Shown here one piece after another: positions 27,701-36,607 of a DNA stretch of 64,000 nucleotides (positions are counted from its first letter, which is position 1; each line of letters begins with the position of its first letter). Source of the DNA: Neolewinella persica DSM 23188. Lineage in GTDB: Bacteria > Bacteroidota > Bacteroidia > Chitinophagales > Saprospiraceae. The translations under genes were made by a program, and so were the position numbers. The notes under the pieces were generated by a model. The model searched no databases and was not told where the DNA came from. It saw only the letters and a list, made by a program, of their open reading frames with translations. The stretch lies in the NCBI RefSeq assembly GCF_000373105.1, contig NZ_KB890423.1:62001-126000 (forward strand). Direction: 5' to 3'.

Positions 27701-28753
27701 GCCGGTTTTTCGATTAGGTTGATTGCCCAAATAAGAAAAGCCACCACGGGGCGACAACTTCACCACCCCACCATATGCCGTACCAAGCCAAACCAAGTCC
27801 TGGTTATCAATGTGAATATCGATGATTGATCGAAGAGAAGTGTTCAGTGGACCTTCGTAAGTTCGGCTGATCGGAATCTCCTCTATCTCACCAGTGACCT
27901 TCCTGACGAACAAACCACCACCCCAGGTTCCAATCCATAGCCGTCCATGATGATCAACGTTTAAGGACTCAATATTGAACCCTGGTGAAATTTGCTCGAT
28001 CAGCTCCAACTCATGCATCTTATGTGTTGTCAGATCAATATTCGCAAGTAAGCGATTAGTTCCCAACCAGATTCTCTGACCCAACGTGTCCTCCACCAGC
28101 CTGTGTATCTGGCGGGAAGTAGGGAAACTTACAAAGTTGTCTTCCGCAGCATTATAATAAAAGACTTCCTCCACTGCACCGTACCAAATGTTGCCATATC
28201 GGTCGGAAATCACTTCCCGCACGTGAGTATCCGGGTGGCGGCGCATCACCACCTCGTTTTTTTCGGGGTCCAGGACGATGATGCCATGCCTTGAAGTACC
28301 AATCCATAGTCGGCCGTGCTTATCCTCTGCTAACGACACTGCCCAGAAGTTGACGTCCATCAATGCTCCTAGCACCTCATTATAATTAGTGAACTGGTCA
28401 AGTTTAGGATCATATTTGGAGATTCCTCCGTTTTTTGTCGCCAACCAAAACTGGCCATCACGGGAAGGGCACAACGTCTCTACATTTTCACTTAGCAAGC
28501 CGTCATTTACGGTTCGGGGGGTGTAAGTCTTAAAGTTCTTCCCGTCATAGGTATTCAGACCACCCTCCGTAGCCAGCCACTTGATTCCCCGGTAGTCGCT
28601 GATGATCGATGAGACGTAATTGCTGGCAAGTCCGTCTGCTACATCCAGATAGGTGATCGCATAGGATTCCTGTATGCTTCCCTGGCCAGATAAATGACCA
28701 AAAGAACCAACCAATACATACAGACTAAATGATAATAAGATGGTAATCCGCAT
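24734..28753 (-). CDS. Hybrid two-component system regulator (HTCS) of the locus
   Basis: The 1339-residue one-protein sensor-regulator begins with a signal peptide (MRITILLSFSLYVLVGSFGH). A periplasmic two-propeller sensor follows, with many repeats of the type GxIWLGTxxxGL (about residues 30-720). Next come a Y_Y_Y domain, one transmembrane helix (YLLYVLLIGLILYLV), a HisKA domain with FFTNISHELRTPLTLIL (about 828), a HATPase with NLLSNAFKF and DDGPGIP, a receiver with LLVDDNTEIL and acceptor Asp in VVSDVMMPKMDG, and a C-terminal AraC-type HTH (IGQIAYEVGFKDAKYFRKSF). HTCS proteins sense an oligosaccharide in the periplasm and switch on the neighbouring locus. It is divergent from SusC 2, so it likely controls both SusCD pairs. 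Confidence 0.93.
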   Translation of the reverse strand: MRITILLSFSLYVLVGSFGHLSGQGSIQESYAITYLDVADGLASNYVSSIISDYRGIKWLATEGGLNTYDGKNFKTYTPRTVNDGLLSENVETLCPSRDGQFWLATKNGGISKYDPKLDQFTNYNEVLGALMDVNFWAVSLAEDKHGRLWIGTSRHGIIVLDPEKNEVVMRRHPDTHVREVISDRYGNIWYGAVEEVFYYNAAEDNFVSFPTSRQIHRLVEDTLGQRIWLGTNRLLANIDLTTHKMHELELIEQISPGFNIESLNVDHHGRLWIGTWGGGLFVRKVTGEIEEIPISRTYEGPLNTSLRSIIDIHIDNQDLVWLGTAYGGVVKLSPRGGFSYLGNQPNRKTGLLDNNVRCIATGQDGTIWLGTRAGGLHEWKHGSQPEVREDFKMSKIQAVVVTEDNRPITGGLEGVFSQDANGKIVRLAGGAVYIAVLHREKGGGLWLGSQRDGVAYLPDAQSPLPPIGFPDFKEKMASLRIRSFAEGAESVWIGSYAGVHRFDLDSRELFPPEMNGGDHLASLICHDLLVRSRELWIATPAGLERMKITDDGHLIAVKTFTAAEGLPDDFVTAVNIDHNGFIWGSTSRGLFRLDPQTGYILSFGVSDGVTAGQFNIDATAIDKEGVLYFGGTNGLIYFDPSAISTDRPAPVLVLTSLDIDGKRIKVGEEIAGKTPLSRVISDIEELDLSYQHSSFSLAYATTDYLGTETVTSQYRLRGLSEEWIDVPEFGSLTFTGLRSGTYDLELRGSRDRMNWSDPVVLGLRIPPPPWRSNFAYLLYVLLIGLILYLVRRNEMRRQELTTRTELAELAEQNERELTEAKLKFFTNISHELRTPLTLILSPLTDLLGDRRLVAHTHDVITGVHRSASRLLNLVNQLLDFRKSESGQLQLETAPGDFEAFAREIYRSFQPLADSRKLNYHFISKGTFNDFYYDRDKLEIVICNLLSNAFKFCKKEVVFTLSPDREGLCFSVADDGPGIPKEDRKKVFDRFVQLHHDDIALPISSGIGLAFSKRIIELHHGRISLADGPKGGAVFEVYLPSGRAHFGDEEVLSDFKGHDDQRHYAGDMAPPVVMVAAEHQPTLLLVDDNTEILAYLKGQLNGTYRVITAGDGEAALALARKQIPDIVVSDVMMPKMDGIELCKHLKTTVATSHIPVLLLTARTSTVFQVSGLSEGADDYITKPFSSDVLRARLGSLLNNREKLRKYYRNQLRFEPGELPVEADPEEEFLRKLTTLILERFDEDNLSGDILAKELFMSRSTLFRKTKSLTGLSISAFIRGVRLRRAAERLLSEPQTPIGQIAYEVGFKDAKYFRKSFQQEFDELPSIYRSTRQNGNASSG

Positions 28754-29361
28754 AGCTCAACGTCCAGAGTTTTTCAAACCACTAATCACGCGCTTAGGTC
28801 TCTGCAGTGGAATCCTCTCCTACCTCAATGTAGTCAGGATTCCTCATTTCTGTAATCGTTACGGCCAAAATGAACCTCCCTTCCCCCTTTAATCGGATAA
28901 ATCTGACCGGTTTGCCCTCGTTATCGTGGTGTATATACAGTCAAAATGTCATGAAAAGCCAGACGCTTTAGGCGCGGACGCTGGTGCAGATGAAGGGTTA
29001 ATAAAAGCAGGGTTCCTGGATGCTTGGGTTGGAGGAGAAGAATTTGAAGTTTAACTGCCCTAAATCGCCTGGCCTCTCCTCCAGCGATAGCCTCACTAGA
29101 CAGTGGCGATGGGTTCTTTGATCATAAAGGACCATTGCTGACAACCTCGTCTGCTACATCCTTACAGTACAGATGAACTTTGCCTGAGATCTAGGAAACA
29201 CAAGCCTTGAGCAAAGATTTGCCCGATCAACACCCGTAGGATGAACGGTTATCCCCCCTCGTTTGAGGTACCCGTTAGGCCATCTTTACGATGCCCGGAG
29301 GAATTATCCGGGGCTAATCTGACACACCACTTACTTTTTACTTTAAGTCGAACACTTGTAT
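28754..29361. other. Divergent intergenic region between regulator and SusC 2
   Basis: About 610 bases with no convincing gene. The stretch 28892-28938 starts ATCGGATAAA and later contains GTATATAC, resembling the susC 1 upstream block (ATCGGGTAAA ... CTATATAC). Both the regulator and SusC 2 promoters must lie here. No dispersed repeat was found. Confidence 0.4.
28892..28938 (+). promoter_or_regulatory. Candidate operator in the HTCS/SusC 2 divergent region
   Basis: ATCGGATAAA, GGTTT and TATATAC occur in the same order and nearly the same spacing as in the block at 3091-3136. The intervening bases differ. A weak, pattern-based call. Confidence 0.22.
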
Positions 29362-32300
29362 ATGAAAAATCACATACTATTAAAAGCTGCTCTGATGTTC
29401 TCCGGGTGGCTCTTCTGCGGGCTCTTAGTTGCCCAGCAAAGCGTTTCGGGCACCATAGTTGACGCCGATGGTACTCCACTGATCGGGGTGAACATCGTGC
29501 AACAAAACACTTCCAGTGGAACGGTTACTGATCTCGATGGCACCTATCAGCTAACGGTTCCTGGCGACGCTGTCCTCGTTATTAGTTATACCGGGTTTAC
29601 CACAATTACCGAAGCAGTAGCTAATCGAAGTATTATCAACATCACGATGCAGGAAGGTGCCACACTGGATGAGGTAGTCGTTGTTGGTTATGGCCGTGAG
29701 AAAAAGTCAACGCTTACCGGCTCCGTTTCGGCGATCAATAGCGAGCAATTAACGGCGGTCCCCGTAGCCAATGCTGCTAACCTGCTTAGCGGTCGGGTCC
29801 CGGGCGTAATGACCCGTCAAAACTCCGGACTGCCGGGGGGAGAAGATACCCAGATCCGAATTCGTGGCTTCGCCAGGGCTCCTCTGGTACTGGTGGATGG
29901 TGTGCAAATGGACTTCAGCCGCATCGACCCCAACGACATTGAAACCATCACCATACTAAAAGATGCCGCCGCTGCCGTTTACGGTGCCCGGGCGGGCAAC
30001 GGGGTTGTTTTGGTCACCACCAAACGGGGGACCACCGGCAAGCCTAAGATTGCTTACAACGGAAGTTACACCCTGCAGTCTGCTGTCTCTTTCCAGGAGC
30101 ACGTCAGTGCCGGCCAGTATGTACAGTTGGTCCGTGAAGGAGACCTGAACGACGGCAACGGCTACGACTTCACCTTTGATGACCAGCTGCAGCAAAATTA
30201 TGAAACCGGTGCTCCAGGTTTCGAGGGCGGAGACTGGGTCGGAGCCCTGATCGACAACAACGCGCCGATGCAACAGCACAATCTCAGCGTTTCTGGTGGC
30301 ACGGCCGACATTAAGTATTACACTTCTTTCGGATACACCGATCAGGAGAGTTACTTCCGGACCCGGGATTTCGACTACAACCGGATCAACGCCCGATCTA
30401 ATATCGATGCGCAGATCAACCAAAACCTCAGCTTCAACCTGGATCTTTCTTACCGCGAAGAAACGACCAATCGGTCCACCAGCAATCTAGGTGCCATCTG
30501 GACGGATCTGGCTACCGCCCAACCCATACTACCAACTAGTTTACCTGATCCTTCCATCGGAAACGCCTACTCAGGTTTTTCTCAGCGGAACCCGGTCCTG
30601 CTTACGGACCGGAGCAAAGTCGGCTTCTGGGATCAGGTTGACAATGTATTTCGTGGTAAACTCGGAGGCAATTATAAGATTCCCTTCATTAAGGGGCTGA
30701 CCCTCCGGGCGGAAGTCAACGTCGAGCAGCTGAGCCGAGCCACCAAAAGCTTCCGTAAGTCGGCCGAACTTTATCAGTACCTGCCTGAAACGGACAATTA
30801 CACGCTGGAAGGCGTGTTTAGCCCGGTAAGCAGTATTTCAGACGCTCAGTTTCGCCGGACCCAACTATACCCCCTCGTTTCCCTGGAGTATCAAAAGAAG
30901 GTTGGCAACCACAGCGTAAAGCTGCTCGGTATTGCAGAACAACAGACGCGGAAGTTCAGTAGCCTGAGTGCTTCCCGGCTGAACTTGCTGGCCAGCTCCA
31001 TTCCTGAGCTCTTCATTGGATCCACTGATCAGCAACTGAACAGTGGTAATTCCGGAGCCGATATTGGCCGTAAAAGTGTCGTTGGCCGCCTCAACTACGG
31101 ATTTAAAGACCGTTACCTTTTCGAAGCGACCATGCGCGCTGACGGTAACGTCCTTTTTGCACCCGAAACCCGTTGGGGCTATTTCCCCAGTGTATCCGCC
31201 GGGTGGGTTATTTCCGAAGAATCTTTCTTCAACAGTTCAAAGGTTGTTGACTTCCTGAAGTTACGTGCATCATACTCCCGGTTGGGGGACGACCAGGCCA
31301 ACGGCCTCAATGGCTATGATTACCTGACGGGTTACGATCTGGAGGGTAGCCCATACTTGTTTGGCGAAAGTGAAGGTCAGCCAAGAATTCGTACCCGTGG
31401 CCTGGTCAATCCGGCCCTGACCTGGGAGATTCTGACAATGACCAATATTGGCCTGGAAGCGACCCTATTTGATGGCAAGTTAGGCGTGGAAATTGATGTG
31501 TTCAATCGTAAGAGGGAAGGCATCATCGACATCAACGTGGAAGACGTACCCTCTACTTTCGGTGCCGTCCTTCCGGTGGTCAACATCAACTCTCAGGAGA
31601 GCAGAGGTTTTGAAGTATTGCTGAGTTATGAGCAAAGAATCGGTGCCTTCAAGATTGACATTTCTCCAAATATATCTCTTGCGCGTTCTACCTGGCTGGA
31701 AGTCAAAAGCCAGGAAGATTTCACCGACCCTGACCAGAAGCGCCTGTTTGAACTCGATGGCAAGCGTGTCAACCGTTTCGTCGGCTACCGCAGCGATGGT
31801 ATCTTCATGAGCCAGGCTGAGATCGACGATTATGGCGTTGTCCAGGATGGTAACGCTAACACTACCCTGCGCCCGGGAGACATTCGCTACCGGGATCTCG
31901 ACGGCGACGGTGAGATCACCTTTCGCGACCAGGATGAAATCGCCTTCAATACGGGCTTGCCCGAACTGGCCGGCGGTCTTAACCTTGGCATAACGTACAA
32001 GAATTTCCGCTTGAGTGGCCTGCTGCAGGGCGCGTCCAATTTCAGCATCAACATTTCGGGTAATGCACGCAGCGCCTTCAGCAACGCCTCCATTCCATTT
32101 GTTTACCATTACGACAACCGCTGGCAGCCAGACCCCAATAACCCCGGGGTCAACATCAACCCCAACGCCAGCCTGCCCGCCATCACCCAGGCACCAGGAG
32201 CCAACAACAACCGTGTCTCCGATTTCTGGGTAAAGAATGTGAACTACTTAAGGCTTAAGAATCTTAACCTGACTTACGCACTGCCCGCCAGTATCCTGTC

Positions 32301-32472
32301 TAAAATCGGGATCGGGACGATGGATGTCTACGTTGCAGGTGAGAACATTCTTACCACCAACAACCTTGGCATCTTCCAGAATGCTTTCGACCCCGAAGCA
32401 CAGTCAGGTAACCCCGCCCGAACCTTCCCAATCACCAGGACCATCGCCTTCGGCCTGCGGGCTTCATTGTAA
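29362..32472 (+). CDS. SusC/RagA-family TonB-dependent outer-membrane transporter 2
   Basis: About 1036 residues from the ATG at 29362; a TTG 6 nt earlier is rejected. Signal peptide MKNHILLKAALMFSGWLFCG, then a carboxypeptidase-regulatory-like domain (VSGTIVDADGTPLIGVN, GTVTDLDGTYQL), the linker LDEVVVVGYGREKKSTLTGS, the plug (IRIRGFARAPLVLVDGVQ, LKDAAAAVYGARAGNGVV) and a barrel ending TRTIAFGLRASL. It differs clearly in sequence from SusC 1, so the two import different fragments or fractions. SusD 2 follows 21 nt later. It is divergent from the HTCS regulator, a usual arrangement in these loci. Confidence 0.93.
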   Translation: MKNHILLKAALMFSGWLFCGLLVAQQSVSGTIVDADGTPLIGVNIVQQNTSSGTVTDLDGTYQLTVPGDAVLVISYTGFTTITEAVANRSIINITMQEGATLDEVVVVGYGREKKSTLTGSVSAINSEQLTAVPVANAANLLSGRVPGVMTRQNSGLPGGEDTQIRIRGFARAPLVLVDGVQMDFSRIDPNDIETITILKDAAAAVYGARAGNGVVLVTTKRGTTGKPKIAYNGSYTLQSAVSFQEHVSAGQYVQLVREGDLNDGNGYDFTFDDQLQQNYETGAPGFEGGDWVGALIDNNAPMQQHNLSVSGGTADIKYYTSFGYTDQESYFRTRDFDYNRINARSNIDAQINQNLSFNLDLSYREETTNRSTSNLGAIWTDLATAQPILPTSLPDPSIGNAYSGFSQRNPVLLTDRSKVGFWDQVDNVFRGKLGGNYKIPFIKGLTLRAEVNVEQLSRATKSFRKSAELYQYLPETDNYTLEGVFSPVSSISDAQFRRTQLYPLVSLEYQKKVGNHSVKLLGIAEQQTRKFSSLSASRLNLLASSIPELFIGSTDQQLNSGNSGADIGRKSVVGRLNYGFKDRYLFEATMRADGNVLFAPETRWGYFPSVSAGWVISEESFFNSSKVVDFLKLRASYSRLGDDQANGLNGYDYLTGYDLEGSPYLFGESEGQPRIRTRGLVNPALTWEILTMTNIGLEATLFDGKLGVEIDVFNRKREGIIDINVEDVPSTFGAVLPVVNINSQESRGFEVLLSYEQRIGAFKIDISPNISLARSTWLEVKSQEDFTDPDQKRLFELDGKRVNRFVGYRSDGIFMSQAEIDDYGVVQDGNANTTLRPGDIRYRDLDGDGEITFRDQDEIAFNTGLPELAGGLNLGITYKNFRLSGLLQGASNFSINISGNARSAFSNASIPFVYHYDNRWQPDPNNPGVNINPNASLPAITQAPGANNNRVSDFWVKNVNYLRLKNLNLTYALPASILSKIGIGTMDVYVAGENILTTNNLGIFQNAFDPEAQSGNPARTFPITRTIAFGLRASL

Positions 32473-32493
32473 ACTATCATATACAGATTGATT

Positions 32494-34275
32494 ATGAAAA
32501 ATTCATTCAATTACTTACTACTTGCTGTATTCCTGGCCTTTTCCTCGTGTCAGGATCCTTTTGAGTTGACGCCAACCGATATCATTTCCGGATCAGTCGT
32601 CTTTGAAGATGAAGGCCTCGCGGATGCTTTTCTGGCAGACCTCTACGAACGGGCATTGTTTCATTATAACACTGGTCAGTCGAACTTCGAAATGAATCTG
32701 GTCAATGCTTTTGGTGGAGAATCACGAAATTTCGCCCCCTGGCAATCTCCGTTTGGCCAGGTTATGGACACCGATTTTGATGAGAATGGTGCCGGAGTCA
32801 TCGCTCATTGGCCCTACAATACCATTCGCGAATGCAACGTCTACATTGAAGGGTTACCGTTGTCTGCAGGGTTGGACCAGGATTATATTGCCATCAGGGT
32901 GGGGGAAGCACGCTTTATCCGCGCCTGGGAATATTTCCAAATGGTTATCCGGTATGGGGGAGTGCCGATCGTGACCAGCGCCTTACCCGCAGATGCCAGC
33001 GACGAAGAACTCTTCGTTAACCGTAATTCTGAAAAAGAGGTGTATGATTTCATCGCCTCGGAAATGGATGCCATTGCCGCCGTCCTGCCCGGGCAAGCGG
33101 ATATCGACGGACGCGTTACCCGGTGGGCGGCCCTGGCGCTGAAAAGCCGGGCCATGCTTTACGCTGCCAGCGTCGCCAATTTCGGGACACAACAACTCAA
33201 TGGTATCCTTGGCTTCCCTTCCAATGAGGCAAACAACTACTACCAGCAGTCGTTAAGTGCCTCTATGGAAATCATGCAAAACGGACCGTTTTCCCTCTAT
33301 CGAAATAATGCTGACCCAGTGGAGAATTTCACTAACCTGTTCCTTGATGAAGCAAACAACCCGGAAGTCATCTTTGCCGAAAAGTATGACCTCGAAGCCG
33401 GTAAGAACCACAGCTGGGACATAACCGGAACACCCGCAGGCTTTGGCTTTGCCTGGAACTCCAACTATCCGGTTTACCTGGAAACTATGGAGTTGTTTGA
33501 CTTCACCGATGGTGCATCCGGCAAGGTAGATCGTTCGCTCTATGACGACGCAACCCCCATTGACCCAGCCCGGTTCTTTGGCGAACGTGACCCTCGTTTC
33601 CGAGCTTCGGTATTCTATCCGGGTACTTCCTTTAAAGGCGGCACCTTTTACTCTCACCGTAGTACAGACTACACGGACCCCGCTACCGGAATGGTTACCC
33701 AAACCACTGCACCCGGATTCATTATTCCGGGCTCCGATGGCTGGCCTGGTTCCGGCCATCCACGGCACCGTGGTGGTAACCCAACTGGTCTGTTAACCCG
33801 TAAAATGATCAACCCCGCCACGCCCGACGGCACCGCCTCCAGCACCGACGTCATCATCATGCGCTACGGAGAGATCCTGCTCAACTACGTGGAAGCCGCT
33901 TTCTATCTGGGCGACCCCAACGGTGATATGGCAACGGTCTTCAACGACATTCGCGACAGAGCCGGCATGCCGGAACTTACCACCGCCGAAATCACGGAGG
34001 ATCGTATTCGTCAGGAAAGAAGGGTCGAGTTGGCCTTCGAATCCCAGATATTCTGGGACTTGAGAAGGTGGCGGACTGCCGTTGAAGAACTGCACAACGT
34101 GCAGCGTCACCGGACGCACTATCGCTACAACTACGATACGGGCATGTACACTATTGCCATTGCAGACGGTGACCTGGGCAGGGTACGCCTGCACCCCGAA
34201 AAAAACTACTACTACGCCCTTGGCTTAAACCGGATTGCCGACAACCCTAACCTTGTGGAAAATCCAGGTTATTGA
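32494..34275 (+). CDS. SusD/RagB-family surface glycan-binding lipoprotein 2
   Basis: About 593 residues. The ATG at 32494 gives a lipoprotein signal MKNSFNYLLLAVFLAFSSCQ; the TTG 6 nt upstream is not needed. SusD features: GEARFIRAWEYFQMVIRYGG in the TPR-like core, VTRWAALALKSRAMLYAA, MRYGEILLNYVEAAFYLG, and ERRVELAFESQIFWDLRRW near the C-terminus. It follows SusC 2 by 21 nt and is its lid on the cell surface. A long repeat-rich gap follows, so transcription probably stops there. Confidence 0.92.
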   Translation: MKNSFNYLLLAVFLAFSSCQDPFELTPTDIISGSVVFEDEGLADAFLADLYERALFHYNTGQSNFEMNLVNAFGGESRNFAPWQSPFGQVMDTDFDENGAGVIAHWPYNTIRECNVYIEGLPLSAGLDQDYIAIRVGEARFIRAWEYFQMVIRYGGVPIVTSALPADASDEELFVNRNSEKEVYDFIASEMDAIAAVLPGQADIDGRVTRWAALALKSRAMLYAASVANFGTQQLNGILGFPSNEANNYYQQSLSASMEIMQNGPFSLYRNNADPVENFTNLFLDEANNPEVIFAEKYDLEAGKNHSWDITGTPAGFGFAWNSNYPVYLETMELFDFTDGASGKVDRSLYDDATPIDPARFFGERDPRFRASVFYPGTSFKGGTFYSHRSTDYTDPATGMVTQTTAPGFIIPGSDGWPGSGHPRHRGGNPTGLLTRKMINPATPDGTASSTDVIIMRYGEILLNYVEAAFYLGDPNGDMATVFNDIRDRAGMPELTTAEITEDRIRQERRVELAFESQIFWDLRRWRTAVEELHNVQRHRTHYRYNYDTGMYTIAIADGDLGRVRLHPEKNYYYALGLNRIADNPNLVENPGY

Positions 34276-34392
34276 TACATATGTTTTCAGCCACACGACC
34301 TCGAATAAAACCTTAGCATAATAGTATGTTGCTAAATATTCCGGTGGTACAGCTATAAATTTTTGCTGTTTTTCACTTGTCGCTTAGTGACC

Positions 34393-34448
34393 GCCCTTGA
34401 GTTGCCTGGGACAAGGAGGAACGACGCGGTCCCAGGTAACTCAAGGGC
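34393..34448. repeat. Hairpin-forming inverted repeat
   Basis: GCCCTTGAGTTGCCTGGGAC (34393-34412) pairs with GTCCCAGGTAACTCAAGGGC (34429-34448) at 19 of 20 bases around a 16-nt loop; it starts 117 nt after SusD 2 and could end its transcript. Confidence 0.6.
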
Positions 34449-34586
34449 CGTTAAGGTAGGACGACGCGCTGCGTCGTTAGGTTAATGCAAAGTCCGTTAC
34501 CCCGGACTTTGCCCAGGGTAGCTATTGTATATTCGATACGCGAAATTCGGACCCGTTAAACTTTTTAGAATTTATGTTACACTGTA

Positions 34587-34757
34587 CTAGTGCTCTGTCA
34601 GGCCGACCTTGTCACACTACCTGCGGCGCCTTTTGCCCGCTGGTGACGTTTGCTTGAATCCTCATTTAGCTACGGCTAACTCTGGTTAAAGCGCCTTGTC
34701 AGCAGGGCAATACCCACCAGCATTTAATGCGACGGAATCGACCTGACAGAGCACTAG
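34587..34757. mobile_element. MITE-like element with 16-base terminal inverted repeats
   Basis: CTAGTGCTCTGTCAGG at 34587-34602 and CCTGACAGAGCACTAG at 34742-34757 are perfect inverted repeats. The outermost CTAG on both sides may be a 4-base target duplication, giving a 163-base element with 12-base ends. The interior has no reading frame of use. Size, ends and lack of a transposase fit a miniature inverted-repeat element; the parent transposon is not in the window. Confidence 0.5.
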
Positions 34758-34779
34758 CTGTACCACCGGTTTTGATTAG

Positions 34780-34798
34780 GGCGGGGCCATAGGTTCAA
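34780..34798 (-). repeat. Dispersed GC-rich repeat, degenerate copy
   Basis: GGCGGGGCCATAGGTTCAA differs at two or three bases from the reverse consensus; it lies just outside the MITE-like element. Confidence 0.45.
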
Positions 34799-34883
34799 AA
34801 AGGATTTAAGGAGCAAGAGACGAAGGGTGACAGTAACCACTAAAGTATTCAGGCGCCAAGAGCTACACTAAGGAGAATTAGGG

Positions 34884-34902
34884 GGCGGGGTCGCAGGTGC
34901 AA
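34884..34902 (-). repeat. Dispersed GC-rich repeat copy
   Basis: GGCGGGGTCGCAGGTGCAA, one base from the reverse consensus, in the gap before sulfatase E. Confidence 0.6.
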
Positions 34903-35112
34903 AATGGAAGATCGAAGCAGGAACATACCCTTCACGAAGTGGTTTTGGGAAATTGCGTGGCGCTGAGCGCCTTCAAGCGCTACCGACGAACCTGCTAGTG
35001 AAGTGAAAACTATGTTTCATTTCAGAAACTTCCTGACTTATTCCGTACGAACGGAGCTTTGCCCGTGAGTATCGGCACACTGAAGGTCTCTTCCTTGCCT
35101 TCCGACCTTTCC

Positions 35113-35132
35113 TTGCATCCTGCGGCCGCGCC
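35113..35132 (+). repeat. Dispersed GC-rich repeat copy with one-base insertion
   Basis: TTGCATCCTGCGGCCGCGCC keeps the consensus order with an extra T and one change, 60 nt before the sulfatase E start. Confidence 0.5.
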
Positions 35133-35194
35133 TCCTTCTCTTGCCCTCCTCCCGCCAAACAAAAAAACCAGCCACCTTTCCATAAACTTTGATC

Positions 35195-36604
35195 ATGCGC
35201 TTCCCGCTTCTCTTATTATTCCTGGTCCTGATCCTCCCCGCCTGCAAAAGCCCGCAGACCAGTACTGACCGCCCGCCCAACCTCGTCCTTATATTAGTTG
35301 ATGACCTGGGATATGGCGATGTAGGCTTCAACGGTTGCCAGGACATCCCCACGCCTCACATTGATCGGCTGGCGGCAGCAGGCGTGATCTTCACCAACGG
35401 CTACGTTAGCTACCCCGTATGCGGCCCCAGCCGCGCCGGGTTAATCACCGGTCGTTACCAGGATCGTTTTGGCTTCTCCCGTAATCCACTCTTTGCCCCC
35501 AATGACCCCGATATGGGATTGCCGGTAGCGGAAGAGACCATTGCTGAGGTCCTGCACAAGGTGGGCTACAAATCAGCAGCTCTGGGCAAGTGGCACCTCG
35601 GTGCGCACGAAAGCCAGCGGCCTTTGGTACAGGGCTTCGATGATTTCTTTGGTTTCCTTACCGGCGGGCATCGGTATTTTCCTAAGGACTATACCCTGGC
35701 CGACGAATACGAGGTAAATAGCCAATACGCTGCCTACCGCACAAAATTATTGCGGAACGAAACCCGGATCGAGGAAACGGAGTACCTCACCGATGCGCTC
35801 TCCCGCGAGGCGGTGAATTATATTGAGAAGTACCAGGGCAACCCCTTCTTTATTTACCTGGCATATAATGCGCCGCATGCGCCAATGGAAGCCACCGATA
35901 AATACCTTGATCGATTCCCCCACATTGAAAACAAACGCCGACGAACCTACGCCGCCATGGTGAGTGCCGTCGATGATGGGGTAGGGCGCATCCTTGATCA
36001 GCTGGAAGCACTCCATCTGGAAGAAAACACCCTGGTCGTTTTTCTTTCCGACAACGGTGGGCCGGAACACGTTAATGGTTCGGATAATGGGGCCTTACGT
36101 GGCAGGAAAGGCGATCTTTTTGAGGGAGGCATTCGGGTTCCTTATGCGATGAAATGGCCAGGGGAAATCCCGGCAGGTCTTCGATACGATGAAATGGTTA
36201 GCTCGTTGGACATTTTGGGTACCATGGCTGGCCAACAGGCAGGTGGTAACCCGGCAAAGAACCCCTTAGATGGTGTTGACCTTTTGCCATTCCTCAAAGG
36301 AGCGGCTGATGGTCTGCCACACAATCAGCTTTTCTGGAAGAAGGTGGATCAACAGCGACATGCTATCCGGAGAGGGACAGATAAATTGATCAGTTTTCAG
36401 GATGGGCCGCAGTTGTATGATCTGGGCGAAGACATTGGGGAAGCAAATAACCTGGTGGAGCAACAGGCTGCTAAGGTGAAAGGCCTGGAAGAAGCCTGGG
36501 AGGCTTGGAACGCGAACAACCAGGACCCCGTATTCCTCGGTCTCCTGCAGGATTCTCTTTACAGCACCCTTCACCCAAACCGTTTCACCCGACCAAACGA
36601 TTAA
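35195..36604 (+). CDS. Family S1 sulfatase E, lipoprotein
   Basis: About 469 residues from the ATG at 35195; the TTG at 35189 is a poorer start. The N-terminus MRFPLLLLFLVLILPACKSP is a lipoprotein signal. Motifs: NLVLILVDDLGYGDVGFNG, formylglycine cysteine near residue 76 in YPVCGPSRAGLITGRYQ, LGKWHLGAHES and FLSDNGGPEHVNG, plus GALRGRKGDLFEGGIRVPY. It resembles sulfatase A in motif style (CGPSRAG, TGRYQ.RFG), so both may act on similar sulfate esters. It is followed after 3 nt by a secreted beta-helix protein, forming a two-gene unit downstream of SusCD 2. Confidence 0.92.
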   Translation: MRFPLLLLFLVLILPACKSPQTSTDRPPNLVLILVDDLGYGDVGFNGCQDIPTPHIDRLAAAGVIFTNGYVSYPVCGPSRAGLITGRYQDRFGFSRNPLFAPNDPDMGLPVAEETIAEVLHKVGYKSAALGKWHLGAHESQRPLVQGFDDFFGFLTGGHRYFPKDYTLADEYEVNSQYAAYRTKLLRNETRIEETEYLTDALSREAVNYIEKYQGNPFFIYLAYNAPHAPMEATDKYLDRFPHIENKRRRTYAAMVSAVDDGVGRILDQLEALHLEENTLVVFLSDNGGPEHVNGSDNGALRGRKGDLFEGGIRVPYAMKWPGEIPAGLRYDEMVSSLDILGTMAGQQAGGNPAKNPLDGVDLLPFLKGAADGLPHNQLFWKKVDQQRHAIRRGTDKLISFQDGPQLYDLGEDIGEANNLVEQQAAKVKGLEEAWEAWNANNQDPVFLGLLQDSLYSTLHPNRFTRPND

Positions 36605-36607
36605 TTT

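Larger units (their letters stand above)
34341..34769. repeat. Outer inverted repeat pair
   Basis: CCGGTGGTACAGCTA at 34341-34355 and TAGCTGTACCACCGG at 34755-34769 are perfect 15-base reverse complements 400 nt apart. The right arm overlaps the end of the inner element. Confidence 0.55.
34276..35194. other. Long intergenic region packed with inverted repeats
   Basis: About 920 bases without a gene. It holds an outer inverted pair (34341-34355 / 34755-34769), an inner 16-base inverted pair bounding a 170-base element (34587-34757), a 20-base hairpin (34393-34448), a 10-base hairpin (34487-34496 / 34503-34512) and three copies of the dispersed GC-rich repeat. No transposase reading frame is visible. 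It looks like a landing site for small non-autonomous elements. Confidence 0.6.

Noticed and set aside
34587-34757. A complete insertion sequence
   Set aside because: The element has inverted ends but only about 170 bases and no transposase frame.
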